A program made the position numbers and the translations under genes. Source: Glaciimonas sp. CA11.2 (lineage in GTDB: Bacteria > Pseudomonadota > Gammaproteobacteria > Burkholderiales > Burkholderiaceae_D). From it: 64,000 nt of DNA. The notes beneath the pieces are model-generated. The model was not told where the DNA came from. It saw only the letters and a program-made list of their open reading frames with translations, and ran no database searches. Positions 24,797 to 33,532 of this stretch are shown one piece after another. Every line of letters begins with the position of its first letter. The stretch's first letter is position 1. The stretch spans positions 2,604,001-2,668,000 of the forward strand of contig NZ_JAVIWL010000001.1 in the NCBI RefSeq assembly GCF_034314045.1, read 5' to 3'.

Positions 24797-25813
24797 ATGG
24801 CGAAAATTTACAAACATTTAACTACTCAGGAACGCGCCGTCGTCATGACCATGCGCGACGACCTGTGCTCCACCCGATCCATTGCTAAACGCCTTTGCCG
24901 TTCAGCCAGCACGATTAGCCGCGAACTCAAACGCACCAGCGGTGCCGGCGTCTACGATGCCAATCTGGCCCACGCACAATGCCAGGCGCGTCGTGTCCTG
25001 CCGCGACGTCTTCCCAAACTGCACGCGGACGGGGCCTTGTTCCAGGTCGTCCGGCATCAGCTAAAACTCCTCTGGTCGCCGCAGCAAATAGCGCGCAAAC
25101 TCAGGGCCCTTTGGCCCGACAATTCTGAGAAATCTGTGTCCCACGAGACCATCTACAACGCCATCTACTTGCACCCACGCGGCGAACTCAAGCGTGAGCT
25201 GATTGCCTGCCTGCGTCACCACAACCAGGTCCGTAAGCCACGCAGCCGTGGCACCGATCGCCGGGGTCAGATCCCAGATATGCAGAGCATCCACATCCGG
25301 CCTCCAGAGGTCGAGGACCGCCTCATTCCCGGCCATTGGGAAGGGGACTTGATCAAGGGTGCCGGCAACCGCTCATCGGTGGGCACGCTGGTCGAGCGCA
25401 CGACCGGCTTTGTGGTGCTCGCCAAGATGGACAACGCAACCACCAAAGCGGTCGTCGACAGCTTCTCGGCGGTGCTCAACCGCGAGCCGGCAGCGATGCG
25501 CAAGACCATGACTTACGACCAAGGGCGCGAGATGCACGGCCACAAAATCCTCACCGAGCGCACCGGTGTTCAGATCTATTTCGCCGACCCGCACAGCCCT
25601 TGGCAGCGCGGGTCAAATGAAAATACCAACGGCTTGTTGCGCCAATACATGCCCAAGGGTTCGGACCTGTCGATCTACTCTCAGGACGAACTCGACGCCA
25701 TCGCCTTGTCGCTCAATACGCGTCCAAGAGCAAGGCTCGATTATGAGTCGCCACTCGTCGTTTATACTCAGCACATCGCGTTGCTACAACATCCGACTGA
25801 CACTGTTAATTAA
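24797..25813 (+). CDS. IS30-family transposase
   Basis: 338 residues, full length for the family. The N-terminal helix-turn-helix is 'LTTQERAVVMTMRDDLCSTRSIAKRLCRSASTISRELKR'. The IS30 linker 'SPQQIARKLRALWP' and 'VSHETIYNAIYLHPRGEL' follow. The DDE catalytic core is D in 'GHWEGDLIKGAGNRSSVGTLVER', D in 'TYDQGREMHGH' and E in 'RGSNENTNGLLRQYMPKG', matching the family order and spacing. No frameshift or truncation, so the element is probably active. Start at the ATG inside GCCGCCATGGCG. Confidence 0.96.
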   Translation: MAKIYKHLTTQERAVVMTMRDDLCSTRSIAKRLCRSASTISRELKRTSGAGVYDANLAHAQCQARRVLPRRLPKLHADGALFQVVRHQLKLLWSPQQIARKLRALWPDNSEKSVSHETIYNAIYLHPRGELKRELIACLRHHNQVRKPRSRGTDRRGQIPDMQSIHIRPPEVEDRLIPGHWEGDLIKGAGNRSSVGTLVERTTGFVVLAKMDNATTKAVVDSFSAVLNREPAAMRKTMTYDQGREMHGHKILTERTGVQIYFADPHSPWQRGSNENTNGLLRQYMPKGSDLSIYSQDELDAIALSLNTRPRARLDYESPLVVYTQHIALLQHPTDTVN

Positions 25814-25817
25814 CCCA

Positions 25818-25844
25818 GTGTTGCGCTTGGTATTTGAAACCGCC
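25818..25844 (-). repeat. Right inverted repeat of the IS30-family element
   Basis: On the minus strand it reads GGCGGTTTCAAATACCAAGC followed by GCAACAC, 23 of 27 matching the left repeat. It begins four bases after the transposase stop codon. Confidence 0.9.
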
Positions 25845-26086
25845 AGGTAAAAAATATTCTCATCCTCACTAACGCAGGTATTAATATTAGATTATCAAGT
25901 TACCTCGCTTTTTAATGCGTTATACATGGATGATGCTAGTGGTCTGCATTTTGTCGTCAGGTTGTAAGACAAACTGTTCGATTATCTTTTATACATGCCG
26001 ATTTGGCGGGATATTCAACTTGGTTGCAGGCAATTTTACCGCTATTGCACAATTAGCCGACGAAATTTTAGCTTTAGGAAAATACT
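25845..26086. other. Flank of the IS30 element, promoter region of the ParB-like gene
   Basis: 242 bases. A 66-codon frame (25915-26115) overlaps the next gene's start and has no family or ribosome site; rejected as a gene. AGGAAAATACT directly precedes the ParB-like ATG. Confidence 0.4.
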
Positions 26087-26704
26087 ATGACAAGCGCCCA
26101 TCCACAGCTCGTTAGTGTCAAACTGGAAAAGCTTCACCCGACGCAAATCACGGTAGGTAAGGAGGAGGTGGCGCTGAAGCGCAAGGCGTGGGAGAAGCTC
26201 AATAAACGTGCGCGCGCAGCGGCGTTAGATCAACACTGGTTTCCGGCTATTTCTGGCCCGAACGGCATCCATTATATCGTCGATCACCATCATTTTGGAC
26301 TGGCACTGATTGAAGAGGAGGTCAAAATGGTATCTTTACTGGTGTTAAAGGATCTCTCCTTTATCGAACCCGCCAGATTTTGGACCGTTATGGATCACCA
26401 TCAATGGGTGCATCCCTATGATGCCGATGGCGTGCGTTGTCAGTTTGATGCAATTCCAAAGCGTCTGGAAAAATTGCAGGATGATCCATATCGCAGTCTG
26501 GCAGGCGAACTACGCCGCGCCGGTGGTTATGCCAAAGATGTGACGCCATTTAGCGAGTTTCTCTGGGCCGATTTTTTTCGTAGCAGAATATCGCGCGATA
26601 TGTTGAGGGAGCAATTTGACAAGGCGATGATAAAAGCAATGAAGCTTGCGGGTAGTCAGGATGCGCGCTATCTGCCCGGTTGGACCGGTCTGGTAGTGGG
26701 TTGA
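26087..26704 (+). CDS. ParB-like nuclease-domain protein (ParBc_2 type)
   Basis: 205 residues; AGGA precedes the ATG at a seven-base spacing. The opening 'VSVKLEKLHPTQITVGKEEVALKRKAWEKL' and the central 'HWFPAISGPNGIHYIVDHHHFGLALIEE' match the putative ParB-like nuclease family: a ParB-type N-domain with a D-H-H-H cluster replacing the usual E-G-H-R box. No DNA-binding HTH follows, so it is not a partition ParB. Such proteins may act as enzymes or regulators; function is unproven. The stop is four bases before the next gene's ATG, so it is co-transcribed with the SulP transporter. Confidence 0.8.
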   Translation: MTSAHPQLVSVKLEKLHPTQITVGKEEVALKRKAWEKLNKRARAAALDQHWFPAISGPNGIHYIVDHHHFGLALIEEEVKMVSLLVLKDLSFIEPARFWTVMDHHQWVHPYDADGVRCQFDAIPKRLEKLQDDPYRSLAGELRRAGGYAKDVTPFSEFLWADFFRSRISRDMLREQFDKAMIKAMKLAGSQDARYLPGWTGLVVG

Positions 26705-26708
26705 CGCG

Positions 26709-28481
26709 ATGGGCGCTGCCAATAGCACATCCGTCAACGCTGCAACGGTGAATCGGACCAAGCGAACCAAGCGGACCAATAAGCAGCCGACAAAAAATAA
26801 CGACAGAAATCGTTGGTCGGATGTGATCGCAGGACTCTCCATTGCGGGCCTGTTATTACCCGAGGCTGTGGCTTACGCAAGCATTGGTAATTTGCCGCCA
26901 CAGGCCGGTGTGATTGCCTTGTTTGCCGGATTATTGTGCTATGGCTTGCTCGGTACTAGCCGATTTGCGATTGTCTCTGCCACGTCGTCGTCCGCCGCAG
27001 TTCTGGCAGCGGCGACTGCCGCCATCGCTAATGGCAATGCTGGATTACGGCTGACGCTGGCGATCGGTTTGGTATTGGTATCAGGCGTTTTCTTTTTGCT
27101 GGCATCTCTGGCGCGGATGGGTAACGTCACCGATTTTATTGCCAAGCCTGTGCTGCGCGGTTTTGCTTTCGGGCTGGCGATTGTGATTATTCTTAAGCAA
27201 TGTGCCAGCGTGGTGGGCGTTCAGCCTGTGCACAGCGATCTCATCCGCTTTATTCCCGAATTAGTCGCTCGTGTCGCTATATGGAATTGGGTCGGCGTTG
27301 CGGTGACAGTCGTCGCATTGATTTTATTGTTTATTTTGGCCCGATTCAAACATATTCCGGGTGGTCTGATTGTCATCGCTCTCGGTATCGCCGCCAGTAA
27401 ATGGTTCAACCTATCGGACTATGGCATCGGGATGGTGGGGACAATTCAACTGCAATTGTCGACACCTTCATTGCCGCTGCTAACGCACGCAGAGTGGTTG
27501 CGTATTGGCGAATTAGGTTTTGCTATGGTCATGATTTTGTATGCCGAGTCGTATGGCTCTATTCGGACTTTTGCGATGAAGGTCGGCGACAATGTATCAC
27601 CGAATCGTGACTTGATGGCGTTGGGTGTATCCAACTTGGTATCTGGGTTATTTCACGGAATGCCGGTCGGTGCCGGTTATTCGGCCACGTCGGCTAACGA
27701 AGCCGCGGGCGCTAAGTCGCGCTTGGCAGGTTGGGTTGCGGCAGCGGTGGTGCTGGCTATTGTATTGACTCTATTACCCAGTATCGCTTTGACGCCAGTG
27801 CCGATATTGGCGGCAATTGTGATCCATGCGGTGAGTCATACCTTGAATCCAGCCTTATTTCGGTCCTATTTTGCCTGGCATCGGGATCGGCTGGTCGTGA
27901 TATCGGCTGTAATCTGTGTATTACTGTTGGGGGTACTGGACGGTTTGCTGGCGGCCATTGCGATCAGTATCTTAATGATGCTTCGACAACTTTCAGCGTC
28001 CTCGATTGTGGTCTTGGGACGGTTGGAGCAAAGCCATGATTTTGTGAATATAGCGACATATCCGCGAGCAAAAGCAATCTCCGGCATATTAATTCTAAGA
28101 CCAAATGAGCCGATTTTCTTTGCCAATGCAGAACGCATTTTAAGTCAGGCGCGGCTGGCCTTGAAGGCCGCTGATGCGTCGATTCATACCGTTATTATTA
28201 GCCTGGAAGAGTCTCCCAATCTGGACAGCTCGAGTATTGAGGCATTGCTGGATTTCTATCGGTCTGTCGCGCTTGATGGAAGGCAACTTTTATTAGCGCG
28301 TCTTAAGTCGCCGGTTTATGACCTGCTGAAGGGCTTGGGTTCGGCGCTTGTTCCGCTCAAATCGCTGAATAGTTTGAGTGTTGACGACACGGTGAGAATT
28401 GCACAGGCGGATACCAGCCCCACCTCCAATTCGATCGCCGCCAGTGCTACTGATCCTGTTACTAAGCTGCAAGCTCTTTAA
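26709..28481 (+). CDS. SulP family anion transporter with STAS domain
   Basis: 590 residues. After a basic 35-residue N-terminus, the SulP signature 'DVIAGLSIAGLLLPEAVAYASIGNLPPQAG' opens a membrane domain of about twelve segments (about 38-430), including 'GVSNLVSGLFHGMPVGAGYSATSANEAAGAKS', the characteristic SulP helix-8 region. The STAS domain occupies about 460-565 ('AKAISGILILRPNEPIFFANAERI', 'LEESPNLDSSSIEALLDF'). The family carries sulfate, bicarbonate, dicarboxylates or other anions; the substrate is unassigned. It follows the ParB-like gene at a four-base gap, an unexpected partner. The STAS domain is a usual site of regulation. Confidence 0.93.
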   Translation: MGAANSTSVNAATVNRTKRTKRTNKQPTKNNDRNRWSDVIAGLSIAGLLLPEAVAYASIGNLPPQAGVIALFAGLLCYGLLGTSRFAIVSATSSSAAVLAAATAAIANGNAGLRLTLAIGLVLVSGVFFLLASLARMGNVTDFIAKPVLRGFAFGLAIVIILKQCASVVGVQPVHSDLIRFIPELVARVAIWNWVGVAVTVVALILLFILARFKHIPGGLIVIALGIAASKWFNLSDYGIGMVGTIQLQLSTPSLPLLTHAEWLRIGELGFAMVMILYAESYGSIRTFAMKVGDNVSPNRDLMALGVSNLVSGLFHGMPVGAGYSATSANEAAGAKSRLAGWVAAAVVLAIVLTLLPSIALTPVPILAAIVIHAVSHTLNPALFRSYFAWHRDRLVVISAVICVLLLGVLDGLLAAIAISILMMLRQLSASSIVVLGRLEQSHDFVNIATYPRAKAISGILILRPNEPIFFANAERILSQARLALKAADASIHTVIISLEESPNLDSSSIEALLDFYRSVALDGRQLLLARLKSPVYDLLKGLGSALVPLKSLNSLSVDDTVRIAQADTSPTSNSIAASATDPVTKLQAL

Positions 28482-28536
28482 GCCTTTTCCGCCAGACAGA
28501 ACCGAATGGCTGCCTCGCCGATGGTTTGACAGTTGT

Positions 28537-29394
28537 CTACCTACCGGTAACGCTCTGAATACATTCATAAAGCGTCTGCCATTTAAACGGTTTAAAAATA
28601 TAACCGTCGGCCTCGGCCTTCAGGCCGCGCATCACATACTCGTCCGTAATCTGTGAGGTAACCATAATCACGGGTAATTGCTGTAGCGCTGGATGGCGAC
28701 GAATGTATTCCAGTACGTGAAATCCATCTTTGCCGGGTAATCCCGGCAGCATGACATCGAGCAACACTAAATCCGGCAGCGGACCACTCTCAGGTGCTGC
28801 AAGCGCACTCAAGGTTGTAATCGCACCCACAATATTGTCTACGATCTGGACGTCGAAATTTTTATGTTTCAGCAGCGTTTCAAGTAAATGGCTTAACGAT
28901 TCGTCGTCTTCCACCACCATCACTCTTAGCGCTGCTGTGTTCTCGTTCGGAGTGAGACCCGAAGTCTTTTGTCCATAGGTGTAAAAACCCTTTTTTTCCA
29001 GAATAGCCGCACCGCGGCGGGCTTCGGCCCACGCTTGCACACTTTCCCTTAGTGTGAGTTCCGTCACTTGGATGGTCGGCAGCGCCTGCGTAAATTTAAT
29101 CAGGCCATCTGTCGTAAATTGCGTCCGTTGCTGGGTCTCGATTGATGATTCGCGGTAAGCGTCCGAACTTCCGTTGGAAAACACGCGAATCAATCCCTGG
29201 CTAAGTAATGACCCGAGTGAAGTCACCAGCTTTAGGTTGGTCGTTGAATCAAGCATGTTACTAATGTCGTCAACATTGGATATACCGTCGATCAACGTCA
29301 AGATACGTGCATCATCTCGTGGTATATTTTTTGCGCCGCCTTTAAGCTCATTCATGCCTTTGGAGGTCTTGCTGTAAATAGCCGAGTTATCCAT
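28537..29394 (-). CDS. Response regulator with N-terminal winged-helix-like domain and C-terminal receiver
   Basis: 285 residues in an unusual order. Residues 25-75 ('RDDARILTLIDGISNVDDISNMLDSTTNLKLVTSLGSLLSQGLIRV') resemble the winged-helix fold of PATAN/DUF4388-type adaptors ('ilrliDG...L...L..L...GLI'). A helical linker follows. A CheY-like receiver occupies about 155-285, with D163/D164, the phosphoacceptor D213 in 'LLDVMLPG', T246 and K268. There is no classical DNA-binding output after the receiver, so output may be through the N-terminal domain or protein contacts. It lies downstream of the kinase, receiver and Hpt genes on the same strand, separated by about 125 bases from the Hpt gene. 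Confidence 0.85.
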   Translation of the reverse strand: MDNSAIYSKTSKGMNELKGGAKNIPRDDARILTLIDGISNVDDISNMLDSTTNLKLVTSLGSLLSQGLIRVFSNGSSDAYRESSIETQQRTQFTTDGLIKFTQALPTIQVTELTLRESVQAWAEARRGAAILEKKGFYTYGQKTSGLTPNENTAALRVMVVEDDESLSHLLETLLKHKNFDVQIVDNIVGAITTLSALAAPESGPLPDLVLLDVMLPGLPGKDGFHVLEYIRRHPALQQLPVIMVTSQITDEYVMRGLKAEADGYIFKPFKWQTLYECIQSVTGR

Positions 29395-29518
29395 TGGGTG
29401 TTAAGTTTCTCCGTATTTACCTATTCCGCTAGTATATTTCGTCTCTGCTTTTTGTAAAGTACGAATACACATGGTGTAACAATTTGATTGCATAATGTCA
29501 ATATATATCTGATTCCTG

Positions 29519-29935
29519 TCAGACTCCGTCGGGGTTTATTTTTGTCATAATGATGGCTGGCAGAAATGCTTCAAGTGTCGATATTCCTGTACTTAGATCG
29601 ATCAACGTTTTTTCGGACCAGGCGTTGTCGGCGATGTAGATCTGCATTTGTTGTTCCAGCAAACCTGCTTGCTTTCCCAGTGCAATAAAGCCAAAACTGC
29701 CAGCGCTTCCGCTCAGCGAATGGAGTAGAAAGTATAGAGTACTGATGGTTTCGTTTTTTTTTAATCCTCCACCGGTCAATTCTCCTTTGTCCAACTCTTC
29801 TTTTAGCTGTTCTAAGGCTGCGTGCATCTGGGCAAATTTGGCCGGCAATATCTCAGCGTATTCTTTCCCTAGAGAAATAATTAGACGCGCTAATTCGTTA
29901 TCTTCATTAGCGTCTGGTGTACGTTGCTCATTCAT
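29519..29935 (-). CDS. Hpt (histidine phosphotransfer) protein
   Basis: 138 residues forming a predicted helical bundle. The Hpt motif 'FLLHSLSGSAGSFGFIALGKQAGLLEQQM' holds the phosphorylatable H72, in the usual H-x-L-x-G-x-A-x-x-x-G context (relatives have HxLKGSA). It should relay phosphate between the kinase, the stand-alone receiver and the distal regulator. Its start overlaps the end of the preceding receiver gene by eight bases, showing translational coupling. Cytoplasmic; no other domain. Confidence 0.88.
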   Translation of the reverse strand: MNEQRTPDANEDNELARLIISLGKEYAEILPAKFAQMHAALEQLKEELDKGELTGGGLKKNETISTLYFLLHSLSGSAGSFGFIALGKQAGLLEQQMQIYIADNAWSEKTLIDLSTGISTLEAFLPAIIMTKINPDGV

Positions 29936-30344
29936 TTTTTTCGCCCCACAGCTTCCGAATCAATTGCGCCAACTGCATCGGATCGAAAGGCTTCGCGATC
30001 ACGTCTAACGCACCTAATGATTTTAAATACGCGATTTCATGCGGCTGTGCTTTGGCAGTCATAAAAATGGTGGGCGTCTCAGCAGCGCCAGGCAAAGTGC
30101 GTAATGCTGCCAACGTTGAAGGTCCATCCATCTCCGGCATCATGACGTCCAATAAGATCAGGTCGGGTCGATTGCCGCTGTTGATGGTCGTCAACGCTTC
30201 CGCTCCGGAACTACAGAGGGTGACGTCAAAGCCACCAATAGATTCAAGCGCCAATCGGGCAATACTCTGAATATCAAGATCATCCTCAATGTACATAATG
30301 GACATGAGAACTGTGTTGTGCGCCTTGGTCGATGGCAATGTCAT
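29928..30344 (-). CDS. Single-domain response regulator (CheY-like)
   Basis: 138 residues. The receiver begins 'MSIMYIEDDLDIQSIARLALES' with D21/D22; phosphoacceptor D66 is in 'LILLDVMMPEMDG', with 'IFMTAKAQ' and K in 'VIAKPFDPMQL' after it. No output domain is present, so it acts as a phosphate carrier or through protein contacts. The ATG at 30344 overlaps the kinase stop in ATGA, supporting that start; an internal ATG at 30305 would give a 125-residue protein of more usual size. It sits second in a kinase, receiver, Hpt, regulator operon. Confidence 0.9.
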   Translation of the reverse strand: MTLPSTKAHNTVLMSIMYIEDDLDIQSIARLALESIGGFDVTLCSSGAEALTTINSGNRPDLILLDVMMPEMDGPSTLAALRTLPGAAETPTIFMTAKAQPHEIAYLKSLGALDVIAKPFDPMQLAQLIRKLWGEKNE

Positions 30345-32767
30345 ATATGTCCGTCAACTGTACTTTGCTTCAGTGGCGCATCGAATGTTGCTGGCGCTAC
30401 GATAGCAGGCAAGTCAATAAAAAATTCAGTCGGATCACCGACAGCGCTTAGAAATCCAATATGCCCACCATGCCGCTCAACCAGATCTTTACTAATACTG
30501 AGGCCTAAACCGGTGCCACCTTTTTTTCGCGAGTCAGCCGAGTCAGCCATGGCAAATTTTTGAAAAATCCGGTGGCGAAATTCTTTCCCAATGCCACTCC
30601 CATGATCAATCACGGAAAGCCGTATCCAGTTTTCATGCGCAATCTTGTGTTGCAGAATATGTAACGTCACTGTGTCTTCGGTCGGCGAAAATTTGATCGC
30701 ATTTGACAGCAAATTTATCAACACTTGCAGTAAACGATCTCGATCCGCGCAAACATAAATGTTTTTATCTTCAGCAGCGACTTTTAAAATCAGTTTCACA
30801 TTAAATTGCGCCGCGTAACCCTGCGTGGCATCAATTGCTTGCTGAGCCATAGGTAACAGCGCTTGATCAACCATCTCAAAGCGCATATTGCCGGATTCAA
30901 TTTTTTCGATATCGAGTACATCATCAATCAGTCGTACCAGTCGTGCACAGTTTTTACTCGCGATTTCCAAAAGTGTTTTGGCTTGCTCCGGCAATTCCCC
31001 TGCGACGCCACCAACCAGCAATCCGATTGAACCTCGGATTGAGGTTAGTGGTGTCCGAAGTTCATGAGAGACAGTCGAGATGAATTCATCTTTAATGCGT
31101 TCAACTTCTTTTCGATCAGAAATATCCTGTAAAAAAGCACTAAAAAAATACTCGTCTTTATTGTGAACCAGGCTGATTGTGATTTCGACTGGGAATTCAT
31201 GATTTTGGCGGTCCAATACAACGCGTTCCATCCGATTATTCAGAAAACTAAGTGCGTTCAATTTACCTAAGTCGCCCGATTCTCCTGGGCCGCCCGACTC
31301 GCTTATTTGAACCACTTTTTGGATGGCAGCATCTACAACTGTCTGAAATCTTGCGGGGATGATCTTGCGCGACATTTGTTGCCCGATGACTTCTTTTCGA
31401 CTCCATCCGAACATTTTTTCGGCTTGTGTGTTCCAGTCGATAAAGTTACCGTGCAAATCGACCCCAATAAAAGCTGCCTGAGCCGTTTCAATGATGCTCT
31501 GAATACGATTTTCTCGCTCAGTAACCTTCGTTAGCGCTTTCCCAAGTTCGGCGGTACGCAGTTCAACGCGCTTCTCCAGAGTAAGATTTAGCTCTTTTAG
31601 CGCAGATTCTTTTTTTAGTAAATCTCCGACCAGCCCATTGAGCGAGGCCGTTAAAGCTTGCACTTCGAAATAATTATTATTGCCTGGCGTTGTTGGTATA
31701 TCCGCGATTTCGCCTTTTTGTATTCTTTGGGCGGATTTGGCGAGCGCGCGCAAGGGCAGAATGATATTGCGCGCCACGATCAATCCCAGAAAAGAAAATA
31801 ATACGGCGGCAGCCAAGCCTGTCCAGATGACCTTTTGCTGAATTTTTTTAAGCGGCATAAACGCGTCGACTTCGCTTTGACGCACTAATACAATCCAGCC
31901 CATGCCGGGATAAGATTCATAACCTTTGCTAGCGCTGTAACCGACCAGATAACGTTTTTTATCCGGCCATGTTTCGGCTGTATAACCGGAGGGCGACGTT
32001 TGCGCCAACTTCAAGCTGGGAAGATCAATTGTTTTGTTCTTAAGGTCGCCTGGGCCAAGAAGAACTTTGCCGTCCTTATTGAGAATGATCGATTCGACGT
32101 TTCTCCGCTGATCCGATGGTGTGACAATGGACTGTTCAATATCGTAGGCCCATTGCCATGACAAATGGGTCGCCAGGATGCCAGCGACGCGGCCGTCCTT
32201 ATCGCGATAGGGAAATGCAATGTCAAGAAGACGCATTGCTTCTTTGGTGGAAGATTTGCCATCGGTAACGGGCGGTAGCAATTTAGCCAAAAACACAGCG
32301 TCATGGACGTCGCCTAGATAGATACCGTGCAATGCATTTTTAAACCATGGACGCCCCGACGCATCTGCACCTTCGAGGACTTTCTTGGCCGACACGATCA
32401 CCTTGCCGTCGAGATCGGTCATCCCAATCCAGGCATAGTAGGGATAACTCTCTTGCAGTGTTTCCAGCTGTTTGCGATGTTGTAAAGCATCGTCTGGCAT
32501 CGTGTTCAGATCGTAGCGGGCCGCCATCAGTTGGACCTCCCGATAGCGTTCGAACATGTCACGATCAAATGTGTCGGAGGTTTGGGCCGCCAGCTCCCTC
32601 AAACTATTACCGATACGTGATTTGATTGAATCGGTGGCGGAGATTTCAATCACGCCAACCAGAATAAAAGTAAGCAAAAGGGAAAGGGCAGAAAATGCCA
32701 GAGCCAGATAGACGGCCACGCCTCGTGATGAAAAGTATTTTTTTAATTTCAGTGAAATGAGGGGCAT
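30341..32767 (-). CDS. Membrane sensor histidine kinase with dCache, HAMP and PAS domains
   Basis: 808 residues. First membrane helix at about 18-42; periplasmic dCache-type sensor at about 43-305 ('YPYYAWIGMTDLDGKVIVSA'); second helix at about 311-331 ('VIWTGLAAAVLFSFLGLIVARN'); HAMP after it; a coiled coil; then PAS at about 410-545 ('IIETAQAAFIGVDLHGNFIDWNTQAEKMFGWSRKEVIGQ'). The HisKA box 'FISTVSHELRTPLTSIRGS' has H568. The ATPase domain carries 'NLLSNAIKFSP', 'DHGSGIG' and 'GGTGLGLSI'. It has no receiver of its own; the receiver and Hpt functions are in the next genes. It phosphorylates the stand-alone receiver by inference. Promoter-proximal gene of the operon. Confidence 0.95.
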   Translation of the reverse strand: MPLISLKLKKYFSSRGVAVYLALAFSALSLLLTFILVGVIEISATDSIKSRIGNSLRELAAQTSDTFDRDMFERYREVQLMAARYDLNTMPDDALQHRKQLETLQESYPYYAWIGMTDLDGKVIVSAKKVLEGADASGRPWFKNALHGIYLGDVHDAVFLAKLLPPVTDGKSSTKEAMRLLDIAFPYRDKDGRVAGILATHLSWQWAYDIEQSIVTPSDQRRNVESIILNKDGKVLLGPGDLKNKTIDLPSLKLAQTSPSGYTAETWPDKKRYLVGYSASKGYESYPGMGWIVLVRQSEVDAFMPLKKIQQKVIWTGLAAAVLFSFLGLIVARNIILPLRALAKSAQRIQKGEIADIPTTPGNNNYFEVQALTASLNGLVGDLLKKESALKELNLTLEKRVELRTAELGKALTKVTERENRIQSIIETAQAAFIGVDLHGNFIDWNTQAEKMFGWSRKEVIGQQMSRKIIPARFQTVVDAAIQKVVQISESGGPGESGDLGKLNALSFLNNRMERVVLDRQNHEFPVEITISLVHNKDEYFFSAFLQDISDRKEVERIKDEFISTVSHELRTPLTSIRGSIGLLVGGVAGELPEQAKTLLEIASKNCARLVRLIDDVLDIEKIESGNMRFEMVDQALLPMAQQAIDATQGYAAQFNVKLILKVAAEDKNIYVCADRDRLLQVLINLLSNAIKFSPTEDTVTLHILQHKIAHENWIRLSVIDHGSGIGKEFRHRIFQKFAMADSADSRKKGGTGLGLSISKDLVERHGGHIGFLSAVGDPTEFFIDLPAIVAPATFDAPLKQSTVDGHI

Positions 32768-33073
32768 AGCGTCTTGAAGCGCAATAAATTGAGGATAAAT
32801 CGAATCAGCAGCTTTTGCTGTTTTTAGTATTTTTGTTGAACATGCTCAGCTAGACTGGTTTTTTACTACCTCGAATCGACGTTTAAACGGTTTTAACATG
32901 CTCCCAGCACCAATGCCCGTAAGTCATCTATTACAAATAATCGGGGAAATACCTGACGAAAGCGACGACGACCAGCCTAAAAGTGATCGTCATCGGTTTT
33001 TACGCGTTTTACAAACTATTAATATAGATCCGTATTCTTACCGATTGACACTAATCATTAGTAATCCGAATAG
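32768..33073. other. Gene-free stretch
   Basis: About 300 bases upstream of the kinase and beyond the end of the CHRD gene. An 85-codon rightward frame (32898-33155) runs into the CHRD gene on the opposite strand and lacks coding character. The kinase promoter should lie here. Confidence 0.4.
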
Positions 33074-33532
33074 TTATTTCGTCAGCTGTGTACGAATTTC
33101 GCCGCCAGGATGCGCAGCGCTATGCACATTGACGTACAAATTTCCCGCCATATAACTTGCATATTGGCTATCGGTCAGCATTGCACCGGGTGGTACAGAC
33201 CAAGTGTTATCAGCCGTTTTGCTTAGCGGCACGATCACCGGACCATTAGCACCGGCTGCTCCCTCGTGAATGTGGGCGGCTTTGCCATCGACGCCGGTCG
33301 TCACGACTTTGCCAGTGACCGTCTTATCCGCTGCCACCGCAATAGTCACAACGCCTGTCGCTTGTGAATCGTTAGGCGGAACTTCGTGCGCGCTGTCCAA
33401 TTTGGGTTGCATGCTGTGTCCCATCATTCCCATTGGATCCATGCCAGACGTTGTACATCCGGTGATAAGGGCAGACATTGTTAAGGCGGAAGCTAGCAAA
33501 TAAGGTCGTGCAGCGTTTCGGAGGATAAACAT
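33074..33532 (-). CDS. CHRD domain lipoprotein
   Basis: 152 residues; AAGGA precedes the ATG. The N-terminus ends in the lipobox 'LITGC' with C26 as the lipidated residue, followed by a Met-rich segment (MDPMGMMGHSMQ). The CHRD domain covers about 44-150 ('HEVPPNDSQATGVVTIAV', 'AAHIHEGAAGANGPVIVPL', 'YASYMAGNLYVNVHSAAHPGGEIRTQL'), with the His pattern typical of the family. CHRD takes its name from chordin; bacterial members are extracytoplasmic with unknown activity. Single gene. Confidence 0.93.
   Translation of the reverse strand: MFILRNAARPYLLASALTMSALITGCTTSGMDPMGMMGHSMQPKLDSAHEVPPNDSQATGVVTIAVAADKTVTGKVVTTGVDGKAAHIHEGAAGANGPVIVPLSKTADNTWSVPPGAMLTDSQYASYMAGNLYVNVHSAAHPGGEIRTQLTK

Larger units (their letters stand above)
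24749..25844 (+). mobile_element. IS30-family insertion sequence, complete
   Basis: A 1096-bp element with 27-bp terminal inverted repeats identical at 23 positions, one intact transposase gene, and a 3-bp direct repeat AGG immediately outside each end (24746-24748 and 25845-25847). The direct repeat and intact ends indicate recent, clean insertion. It lies between the leftward patatin gene and the ParB-like gene, in the patatin gene's upstream region. Confidence 0.93.

Noticed and set aside
25915..26115. 66-codon frame upstream of the ParB-like gene
   Set aside because: It overlaps the start of the well-supported gene and has no ribosome site or family.
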